From Bryobacterales bacterium (GTDB taxonomy: Bacteria; Acidobacteriota; Terriglobia; Bryobacterales; UBA6623), in the NCBI GenBank assembly GCA_028819215.1, contig JAPPMG010000036.1, positions 1 to 64,000 of the forward strand: 64,000 bases of DNA, written 5' to 3'. The translations under genes and the position numbers were made by a program. Each line of letters starts with the position of its first letter. Position 1 is the first letter of the stretch. Of the stretch, positions 8,710 to 15,784 are shown one piece after another. The notes under the pieces are model-generated. The model searched no databases and was not told the origin of the DNA. It worked only from the letters and a program-made list of their open reading frames with translations.

Positions 8710-9591
8710 CTACTTGAGCTTTGCGCAGCGCGCGTCGTCAGGTCTATCCCACAGTTGCGGCTGCACGTGACTCTCCACGACGTCCTCGACTCGGTCGGAC
8801 AGACCTGTGAGGAAATCGAGCTTGCTGCGAGCCTCAATGTCGGCAATGCTGGTCAGGAATTTTGGCAGGTCCGCCGTCTTTAGTTTCTGGTTGGGCAGGA
8901 TAAAGGCGATGGCTTCCACTCTCAGCGGATCGAGTGCAAGCTTGAAGAAGTGTGATGGCACATCCACGATGACTCCGTTGTCATCCAAGCCGTCACCGTC
9001 CCTGTCATTGATCAGTTTGCCAATGGGTCTCGTTTCGTAGAGTGGCCCGGTGACAACATAGAGAGTACCGCGGTCGCATGCCCATTGCCGCATCCGCTGC
9101 TCCAAGCTCTTCCAGATGTGCTGATTGAAGCCTGAGCCGACTTGGGGTGCGATGTTGGTCATTAAGAAGCTGTCACGCATTGCGTCGCCGGACCAGAGCA
9201 TCGCTGCGGCCGGCGCGAGATGGCCGCGGTCAAATCCTGTGTGGGTGTAGTCGTCCGGGACAACACGGTGCGCTTTCTCGACTTTGGGGTCGCCTCGGAA
9301 GCTATCCTTGCGATCAACTGTTCGGTTGAGCAGATCCTCTCGTCGTAGGCGGTAGGCGGACCAGTCAGAGACGTTGTGATCGGGATTGAAGGAGACGAGT
9401 TGGCCGGTATGGCAAACGATGTTCGAAGTTGGAGCAGTCTTCAGCCCGAGGGTCGCGGGAACGGGCTCGCCATGTGGTGTGAACTTCGTGCAAGCGGTGG
9501 TTTCGCCATCAGCTGCGACAAGTCCAGCAACTGCCAGCATGACGGCCATCATGAGTGGACGAGACCAATAATTTCGCTGTTTAACTGCCAT
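8710..9591 (-). CDS. Secreted DNA/RNA non-specific endonuclease (NUC1 type)
   Basis: About 293 residues. A hydrophobic leader (MMAVMLAVAGLVAADG) directs export to the periplasm or outside the cell. The catalytic motif DRGHLAPAAAM, with its general-base His near residue 124, is the hallmark of the beta-beta-alpha-metal nuclease family (Serratia nuclease/NucA), and the downstream MTNIAPQVGSGFNQHIWKSL supplies the metal-binding Asn. These enzymes cut single- and double-stranded DNA and RNA. ATG at 9600 would precede the predicted transcript start, so the in-frame ATG at 9591 (MAVKQRNYWSRP) is preferred. It is first in a compact four-gene operon with no obvious immunity protein, unless the small membrane protein or the unknown genes play that role. 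Confidence 0.9.
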   Translation of the reverse strand: MAVKQRNYWSRPLMMAVMLAVAGLVAADGETTACTKFTPHGEPVPATLGLKTAPTSNIVCHTGQLVSFNPDHNVSDWSAYRLRREDLLNRTVDRKDSFRGDPKVEKAHRVVPDDYTHTGFDRGHLAPAAAMLWSGDAMRDSFLMTNIAPQVGSGFNQHIWKSLEQRMRQWACDRGTLYVVTGPLYETRPIGKLINDRDGDGLDDNGVIVDVPSHFFKLALDPLRVEAIAFILPNQKLKTADLPKFLTSIADIEARSKLDFLTGLSDRVEDVVESHVQPQLWDRPDDARCAKLK

Positions 9592-9602
9592 AACTCTCAT
9601 TT

Positions 9603-9630
9603 ATTCTAGACAATATTCGCTAGATGTCAA
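9603..9630 (-). promoter_or_regulatory. Near-consensus sigma-70 promoter with internal inverted repeat
   Basis: On the minus strand, TTGACA (9630-9625) and TAGAAT (9608-9603) are separated by 16 bp. The -10 box lies so close to ATG 9600 that transcription should begin at about 9596, making the next in-frame ATG at 9591 the likely start. TCTAG (9605-9609) and CTAGA (9620-9624) form an inverted repeat spanning the spacer, a possible repressor site. The stretch is far more AT-rich than its surroundings. No protein was matched to the site. Confidence 0.65.
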
Positions 9631-10134
9631 GTAAAAATCGGTAGGAAGTGGGGCTCTGTCTGTCTGATCGTGGCAGAAACGAGCGGGCTCGCACTGGACC
9701 GTCAGGGGATCCACTCCTATCTTGGCGCTGCGCTCTTGTGATCTCAGCGACGACTGCCAAGAGTTGTATAGACGCCGCTCCGCATCAATCTGATGCTGCT
9801 CTCAAAGGATGGAAGAGTTAGGCAAGAATCGGTTGCCGTTGAGCTACGATTTCCGCTTCTTCGCCGAAGATTCATCCGCAGTGAGCGCACCCGTCACCAA
9901 GAGTTTTCCGGGTCGTTCGATTTGGTCAAGGCGTGGGAAATGGGCGCATGCGGAAATCCCGATGATGGAGTCAGCGATGCTGACTCGCCCGGGCACGTAC
10001 GGCTACGTTCGCTATCGACCCCTCTATCGCGCCTATGCCGAGATCCGATGCTACGAGTTCGCAAGAACCGCCAACAGCGTGACTAAGCTGTCGGGCGGAC
10101 GAAAACTGGCCTCATTGTTGGGGGACGATGCCCT
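9631..10134. other. Intergenic stretch without a convincing gene
   Basis: About 500 bp between the endonuclease promoter and the convergent end of the sulfatase-like gene. A plus-strand frame of 109 codons (9809-10138, MEELGKNRLPLSYDFRFF) is open and ends four bases into the sulfatase-like stop, but it shows no domain, no clear ribosome site and unusual composition. I treat it as probable chance; a small unknown gene cannot be excluded. Confidence 0.4.
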
Positions 10135-10977
10135 CTAACGCAGCAAGCCCTCAACGAACGGCACTTCGAACACCTTGTCGTGCTGGATCGGGCCGTGCCC
10201 GAAGAACCCGTCCTCGCCGAACAGCTCGCCGTGATCGGCCGTAATCGTGATGTAGGTGTTCTCCGGCACTAGGTCGAAGAGCTCCTCCACGACGCCATCG
10301 AGGTACTCGACAGCCTTGATCTGCCTGTCGCGCAGCGTGTCGAGCTTGCCTTGGTCGAAGAATTCCTCGCTGCTTTCGGTCAGCTTGCCGCCCACGATAT
10401 GGTCGTCCAAGTGGCGGAACACGCCGTGAACGCCACTGACCCGCGGCCACTGCTCGGGCGGCTCGTCGGGCAGCGCGTAGGGATAGTGGGTCTCGCCCAC
10501 GTTGAGGATGTAGAAGGACGGCCGGTCCTCCGGGAAGCGCATCTCCCTGAGCATGGCCCGCATGTCGTTGTGCTTGGGCATCAGCCGAAACGTGTCGAAC
10601 CCCGTGTTGAGGATAGTCCTCGGGTTCAGGACCGGCAGGGAGACCATCGCGTGCGTGCGGTAGTTGAACTGCTTTTGCAGGAACGTTGGGAAATAAAGCT
10701 GCGGCACTAAGGACTTGAAGCCCACGTTCTCCACGCCCAGCCGCTCGTTGAACTTGAAGAAGTCCTTCTTGTAGTACTCCGATGCGTAGACGTGCGCCGG
10801 GCTGCTGTGGGGCAGCAGGCCCATGAGCAGGTTGTAGTGCGAGGGGGCCGTCCAAGAGGCGTACGACCAGCGCTGCTCGACGGTGCCGAGCTTGGAGATG
10901 GTCTTCGGCTTGGCGGCCGCGAACGAGTCGAAGCGGCAGCTGTCGAAGATCACCAGGACATAGTTGTGCGGACGCAT
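10135..10977 (-). CDS. Sulfatase-like hydrolase (alkaline phosphatase superfamily), no formylglycine Cys
   Basis: A 280-residue protein with the superfamily fold: an N-terminal metal Asp in YVLVIFDSCRFDSF (D12) and a C-terminal metal site in TITADHGELFGEDGFFGHG. Where arylsulfatases carry C-x-P/A-x-R, this protein reads SYASWTAPSHYNLL (residues 38-51), so it cannot form formylglycine. Thr43 or Ser41 could be the nucleophile, as in phosphoethanolamine or phosphoglycerol transferases and phosphonate monoester hydrolases. It has no signal peptide and is short for the family (usual length 450-550), ending soon after the second metal motif. It is divergent from a true sulfatase with 125 bp between them. 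The substrate may be a phosphoester rather than a sulfate ester. Confidence 0.82.
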   Translation of the reverse strand: MRPHNYVLVIFDSCRFDSFAAAKPKTISKLGTVEQRWSYASWTAPSHYNLLMGLLPHSSPAHVYASEYYKKDFFKFNERLGVENVGFKSLVPQLYFPTFLQKQFNYRTHAMVSLPVLNPRTILNTGFDTFRLMPKHNDMRAMLREMRFPEDRPSFYILNVGETHYPYALPDEPPEQWPRVSGVHGVFRHLDDHIVGGKLTESSEEFFDQGKLDTLRDRQIKAVEYLDGVVEELFDLVPENTYITITADHGELFGEDGFFGHGPIQHDKVFEVPFVEGLLR

Positions 10978-11102
10978 CGGACCCGAGCTTCGATTGTACG
11001 AACACGAGGGGCAGGCGCTCCGCGGCAGATTCTGTCGGCGCGCGGTCGCGCTGATTCGCTCTGCTGCGCTATCGTTGCAGCGGCAGCCGCGGGGATTCCG
11101 TG

Positions 11103-12527
11103 ATGTCGCTTCGAAGTCTCAACCGCCGTCGGTTCATCGGGACCGCTTCAGCGCTGCTTGCCGCCGCCGCATCCGCGCGCGGCCAGTCGGCATCGCGGCC
11201 GCCCAACATCGTCTTCTTGATGACCGACAACCACCGCTGGGACCTGCTCGGCTGTGCAGGTAACGAGATCATCCAGACACCGAATATCGACCGGCTAGCC
11301 GAGCGCGGGGTTCGCTTCACCAACTCGTTCTGCACCACGTCGATCTGCGCGGCGACACGGGCCAGCATCCTCACTGGCGAGTTCCGCCGGGAGCATGGCT
11401 ACACGTTCACCATGCCTCCGATGAGCGTCCAGCGCATGGACCGCAGCTATCCGGCGCTGCTGAAGCAGTCTGGCTATCGCACAGGGTTCGTAGGCAAGCT
11501 CGGAGTCGAGGTGGATTCGCGCGCTCCGGAGCGCATGTTCGACTTCTACCGTCGTAGGATCGCCAGCTCGACCAGAAACCCTTACTACCGCGAAGCCGAA
11601 GATGGAGCGGTCAAGCACGTCACCACTATCAATGGGGACGATGCGGTCGAGTTCATCCGTACAAGCTCGCAGGACCAGCCATTCTGCCTGTCCGTCAGTT
11701 TCAGCGCGCCGCATCCGGAGGACGACCACATCGACCAGTACATCTTTGATAGAGAGCTGCGGGCGCTCTACGCGCAAGATGTCATCCCGCCACCACCGAT
11801 CCCGGATCACGAGTACTTTCGCCGGCTGCCGGGATTCATTCAGGTCTCGATGAGCCGGCAGCGCTGGTTCCGCCGATTCGACACGCCTGAGAAGTACCAG
11901 CGGATGATGAAGGGAATGTACCGGCTCATCACCGGTGTCGACCGCCAAGTCGGCCGAATCGTGACCGAGCTCGAGCGACAGGGTTTCGACGACAACACCG
12001 TGGTTGTCTTCACTGGCGACAACGGGATCATGATCGGCGAGCATGGCCTGACTGGAATTTGGCTGATGTACGAGGGATCCATCCGCAAGCCTCTGATCAT
12101 CGCCGACCCGCGGTTGGACCCATCCCGCCAAGGAGTGACCGCTGATCAGATGGCGCTCAGCTTCGATTGTCCGGTGACGATGCTCGATCTGGCCGGAGTT
12201 CCGATCCCTGAACAGATGCGCGGACGTAGCCTGGTGCCCTTGATGCGGGACGAAGCGGTCGATTGGCGCGAGGATTTCTTCTATGAGCACCTGTACGAGC
12301 GCGAGACCATCCCCAAGAGCGAGGGGGTGCGCACGGAGCGGTTCAAGTATGTGCGCTACTTCGAGCGCAATCCCGTGTACGAGCAACTCTTCGACCTAGC
12401 GGCCGACCCCAATGAGATCAACAATCTCGTGAGTGATCCGAAGCATGATGCCACCCTGCGAGCACTGCGCGCTCGGTGCGACGAGCTCCGTGATAGCGTC
12501 GGCGGGCCCTATGTGCGGGGGATGTAA
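11103..12527 (+). CDS. Exported sulfatase (formylglycine type)
   Basis: A 474-residue arylsulfatase/choline-sulfatase-like enzyme. A twin-arginine leader (NRRRFIGTASALLAAAA) suggests export by Tat. The metal-binding NIVFLMTDNHRWD follows. The modification motif CAATR (Cys82) fits C-x-A-x-R, whose Cys is oxidised to formylglycine by a sulfatase-maturing enzyme encoded elsewhere. A second metal motif, VVFTGDNGIMIGEHG, lies near residue 305, and the C-terminal ERFKYVRYFERNPVYEQLFD is the usual substrate-side ending. ATG at 11103 follows an alternative GTG at 11100 with no effect on the leader. Sulfated polysaccharides or small sulfate esters are likely substrates. It may be co-regulated with the divergent sulfatase-like gene. 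Confidence 0.92.
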   Translation: MSLRSLNRRRFIGTASALLAAAASARGQSASRPPNIVFLMTDNHRWDLLGCAGNEIIQTPNIDRLAERGVRFTNSFCTTSICAATRASILTGEFRREHGYTFTMPPMSVQRMDRSYPALLKQSGYRTGFVGKLGVEVDSRAPERMFDFYRRRIASSTRNPYYREAEDGAVKHVTTINGDDAVEFIRTSSQDQPFCLSVSFSAPHPEDDHIDQYIFDRELRALYAQDVIPPPPIPDHEYFRRLPGFIQVSMSRQRWFRRFDTPEKYQRMMKGMYRLITGVDRQVGRIVTELERQGFDDNTVVVFTGDNGIMIGEHGLTGIWLMYEGSIRKPLIIADPRLDPSRQGVTADQMALSFDCPVTMLDLAGVPIPEQMRGRSLVPLMRDEAVDWREDFFYEHLYERETIPKSEGVRTERFKYVRYFERNPVYEQLFDLAADPNEINNLVSDPKHDATLRALRARCDELRDSVGGPYVRGM

Positions 12528-12692
12528 CGCGCCCTCCAAGCGCTACAGTGCCGCGGCCGATCCGCACCGACCGTGCCCGCCGGGAGTGGTCGCTTGGCCA
12601 GCCCGGTCGGACGTGAGGTCCGTGCGAAGCGACTCGGCATGTTCCGGACCCTCGCCATTGAGCGCCTTTGGCGGGTTGCGCCAAACTAGGGG

Positions 12693-13061
12693 TTGGCGCT
12701 GAAGACCAATCGGTTTCACAAGGCCATCGGCATCGAATTTGTCGAGCTGCACGAAGACGGGGCGACGATGCGCCTTGAAGTCGCCGAGTGCCATCTCAAC
12801 GGCGCGGGTGTGGTCCACGGCGGCGTAACGTTCACGCTCGCCGATTCCGCGCTGGGCTACGGCATCTACAAATTTGTCGGCAAGCCCTGCACGACTGCCG
12901 AAATGAAGATCAATTACCTGAAGCCGGTTTCATCCGGAGTGCTGACCGCGCGTTCCCATATCTTGCGCGCGGGCCGCCGGCTGGTCGTGGCACGAGCCGA
13001 GGTCTGCTGCGGCGACGAGCCCGTCGCCGAAGTGCTTTCCACGTTTGCAGTCCTCGGCTGA
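12693..13061 (+). CDS. PaaI-family hotdog thioesterase, first paralogue
   Basis: A 122-residue single-hotdog protein that would hydrolyse acyl- or aryl-CoA thioesters. The family signature NGAGVVHGGVTFTLADSALGYG (with His and Gly of the HGG loop and Asp in LAD) is present, followed by the conserved KINYLKPVSSGVLTARSH strand-turn. TTG at 12693 was taken as start because a stop lies two codons upstream. By hand alignment roughly 60-65% of residues match the thioesterase at 15317, and the two flank the antiporter gene on the same strand, pointing to duplication. Substrate not known. Confidence 0.88.
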   Translation: MALKTNRFHKAIGIEFVELHEDGATMRLEVAECHLNGAGVVHGGVTFTLADSALGYGIYKFVGKPCTTAEMKINYLKPVSSGVLTARSHILRAGRRLVVARAEVCCGDEPVAEVLSTFAVLG

Positions 13062-13405
13062 CGCGTGGTAGGCCACACTGACACTGACGGAGTGGTTTCC
13101 AGACTCGTGCTTGCAGCGCTTGGAATTCAACCTCCGCCGCTGCGAGCAGCCCGGGCCTGACCGACGCCCGGAGTCTGCTGGCGCTGCCCGACCAGATTTC
13201 GAACAGGCAAGCTCGTCGGGAGCCTTCCGGACGCTCGGGGCCCGTAGCAGGGGCAGCAAGGAAGGAGACGAGATGACGCTCTGGTGTTGAGCTACAATCG
13301 CTGCGCTCTGTAGTTCCGAGACGTAGCGGAGTCCGCCTTAAGTTCAACGATCAGCTGTCCAAAAGAACCACGCCTCTCCATGCATCGCCCATCACTTCTC
13401 GCTTC
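13062..13405. other. Intergenic region without a gene
   Basis: About 340 bp between the thioesterase and the antiporter. The only open frames here are short minus-strand ones without recognisable content. No promoter, terminator or RNA structure was convincing by eye. Confidence 0.45.
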
Positions 13406-15073
13406 ATGAGTATCGACGCGCTATTGCGGATCGGTCTGCTCGTCGTCACCGCCAAGCTCAGCGAAGGCCTCTTGGGGCGGCTCGGCCTGAGCGCGATCGT
13501 GGCTTACACGCTGGCCGGTGTTCTGCTGGGACCTGTAGCCGGGATCGTCGGGCCGTCGGATGACATCCAGATCTTCCTCGCCGTCGGCATATCCGTCTTC
13601 TTCTTCCTAGTCGGCCTCGACGAGCTCGACCTCCCGGGCCTGAAGGCCACGATCCGCGGCCCCTACTTCGTTGGCGCGACAGTATCGGTCGCGATCTCCG
13701 TGCTCGCGTCCTTAGTCGTGACGTCGGACCTCTTCGGTCTGGAATTCGCATTGGGACTCGAATTCAACGAGGCGCTGGCGGTCGCCGGCATCCTGTCGCT
13801 GTCCAGCTTGGGCCTGGTGGTCAAGGTGCTGTCCGATCTTGGCCTCCTCAAGAGACTGATTGGTCTACGGATTTTCACTGCCGTCATCATCGCGGAGGTG
13901 CTCGCCCTGCTGCTGGTTGGCGTGACCATGGGCGAGGTCGTCCACGAGACGAGCGTCGGCGGCGTGCTGCGGCTGATCGGGCAGATCGCCGGGTTCGCAG
14001 TGGTTACTTGGTTCGTGTCGGCGAAGGTGCTGCCGGCCGCCATCGATGTCCTCCAGCGCTTGCTGCACGTGTCGGAGCTCTCGTTCGGCTTGTTGATCGG
14101 CAGCCTCTTTCTGGTGGTGGCGGGCGCCGAGCGCATCGGGCTGCACGGCTCGCTGGGCGCGCTCCTGTTCGGCGCGTCACTGTCGGGACTGCCCCACCGC
14201 ATGCGCGCGGACATCATGCCCGGCATCCGGAGCATCGCGGACGGCCTCTTCGTGCCGCTCCTGTTCGCGTCTGCCGGTCTGTATCTGGACTGGTCGTTCA
14301 CCTCCCTGCCCGCGGCGACCATAGTCGCCGTGGCCGTCGTCCCGTTCGCGGGGAAGTTCGCCGGCGCCATCATCGGCACCTTTCTGGCCCGGCTGGACAC
14401 GCCGGTCGTCCTCGCCACGGGCCTGATGGCCAAGGGCGTCGCCGAGATCGCCCTCCTGCTCGTCCTGCTCGAGACCGGCGTGATTACACGGGAAGTCTTC
14501 TCGCTGCTCGCGTTCATCATGTTCGGTTACATCTTGGTGATGCCCTCGGTCATCGGCCTGGCCACCCGCAAGGCCAAGGACGCGGAGCTAGCGACGCCTC
14601 CGGGGGCGGTGCCGCCGTCTTTCGCCCGCCATGCGCTGGAAGGGGTCCGTGTGAGCTCGATCATGGACCGTACGCGCGTCTACCCTGCGCCAGAGTTGCC
14701 GGTGCGGGACTTCTTGGCCGACTGGACCGTCCCGAATCAGCAGGACTACCTCGTCGTCGAGGACGGCGCTCCTGTTGGCGCCGTGTCACTAGCCAGAATG
14801 CACCGTTTGGACGAACGCCTGCGGGCAGAGACTCCCTTGAGAGACCTGCTGCGCCGCAACATTCCACACGGGTGGCCGGACGAGCCGGTAGACGACGTGC
14901 TGGAGCGGATGACGGACCAGTCGGTGTCAGTCATCCCGATCGTGGAGCGGGACACCGGCCAGCTTCTGGGCTCGGTCGCCAGCTACGACGTTGTGGACTT
15001 GGTAGCGCTGATGCACGAGATCGAAGGCGAGGCGCAACGCCTTGCCGCCGGCGAAGACCCGGCGCGCGGCTGA
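13406..15073 (+). CDS. Cation/proton antiporter (CPA2 type) with C-terminal CBS-like region
   Basis: A 555-residue inner-membrane transporter. The first 390 residues contain about twelve hydrophobic helices in Kef/NapA order (LLRIGLLVVTAKLSEGLLGR, FLAVGISVFFFLVGLDELDL, FIMFGYILVMPSVIGLATR), typical of Na+/H+ or K+/H+ exchangers. Residues from about 415 (VSSIMDRTRVYPAPELPVRD) to 545 form a pair of CBS-like motifs ending GQLLGSVASYDVVDLVAL, likely to bind nucleotides and gate the transporter. There is no TrkA-N/RCK domain, unlike KefC. It probably regulates ion balance or pH. Spacing to the flanking thioesterases is too large to assume a tight operon. Confidence 0.9.
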   Translation: MSIDALLRIGLLVVTAKLSEGLLGRLGLSAIVAYTLAGVLLGPVAGIVGPSDDIQIFLAVGISVFFFLVGLDELDLPGLKATIRGPYFVGATVSVAISVLASLVVTSDLFGLEFALGLEFNEALAVAGILSLSSLGLVVKVLSDLGLLKRLIGLRIFTAVIIAEVLALLLVGVTMGEVVHETSVGGVLRLIGQIAGFAVVTWFVSAKVLPAAIDVLQRLLHVSELSFGLLIGSLFLVVAGAERIGLHGSLGALLFGASLSGLPHRMRADIMPGIRSIADGLFVPLLFASAGLYLDWSFTSLPAATIVAVAVVPFAGKFAGAIIGTFLARLDTPVVLATGLMAKGVAEIALLLVLLETGVITREVFSLLAFIMFGYILVMPSVIGLATRKAKDAELATPPGAVPPSFARHALEGVRVSSIMDRTRVYPAPELPVRDFLADWTVPNQQDYLVVEDGAPVGAVSLARMHRLDERLRAETPLRDLLRRNIPHGWPDEPVDDVLERMTDQSVSVIPIVERDTGQLLGSVASYDVVDLVALMHEIEGEAQRLAAGEDPARG

Positions 15074-15316
15074 GCGAGCCCGGCTGGGGGCTGCGCCGCG
15101 CCAGGGTGGGAACCGACCGGAGGGTCGCTCAGGTACAGGTTCGTCCCGGAAGCGGATCGGCATCTAGGTGCAGGCAAAGCCGACCCAATCGACGCTCGCA
15201 GGCCGCCCGCGCCCAAGACTCGGCTAGTCTGGCAGGCCGAGCACCCGGCCTGAGAGGCCCACCTCGCCGAGATCCATTGCGATGGCTGGCTTAGCCGGGA
15301 ATCGGGGGTTACTAAG

Positions 15317-15745
15317 ATGGACACTGTGAGGTCTTCTACCGTGCTGTCTGGGGATGCGCTCGACGAAATGCATCGCAGCTACATGAACGCCCCGTTCAAC
15401 CGGCTGCTCGGAATCGAGTTCGGCGAATACCACGATGATGGCGGCGTGACATTGCAGCTCCCGCTCGACGACCGCCACCAGAACGGTGCAGGCGTGGTTC
15501 ACGGGGGCGTGATGCTGACCTTGGCTGACGCGGCCGTGAGCTATGGGATCGCGCGGTCTGTCGGTGGTCGCTGTACGACCGTCGAGATCAAGATCAACTA
15601 CCTCAGGCCGGTCACGGGAGGCGTGCTGACGGCCCGGTCGCATCTGGTCCGGGCGGGCCGCAGGCTGGTTGTTGCCCGGGGGGAGGTCCACTGCGAGGGC
15701 AAGCAGGTGGCCGAGGTGCTCACCACGTTTGCGTTGCTGGACTAG
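15317..15745 (+). CDS. PaaI-family hotdog thioesterase, second paralogue
   Basis: A 142-residue hotdog-fold thioesterase. The HGG-containing segment NGAGVVHGGVMLTLADAAVS and the stretch KINYLRPVTGGVLTARSH are nearly identical to those of the paralogue at 12693. The N-terminus is about 20 residues longer. The start at ATG 15317 has a fair context. It is followed only 39 bp later by the DUF1549/DUF1553 gene start, but the two functions have no obvious link. The best guess is an acyl-CoA thioesterase of broad specificity acting in the cytosol. Confidence 0.88.
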   Translation: MDTVRSSTVLSGDALDEMHRSYMNAPFNRLLGIEFGEYHDDGGVTLQLPLDDRHQNGAGVVHGGVMLTLADAAVSYGIARSVGGRCTTVEIKINYLRPVTGGVLTARSHLVRAGRRLVVARGEVHCEGKQVAEVLTTFALLD

Positions 15746-15784
15746 CGTTGCGTGCGGACCCGAGGGCGCCAGCCGCGCCATATA

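Noticed and set aside
9809..10138. Plus-strand frame of 109 codons before the sulfatase-like gene
   Set aside because: No domain, no clear ribosome site, and a competing frame of similar length over the same bases.
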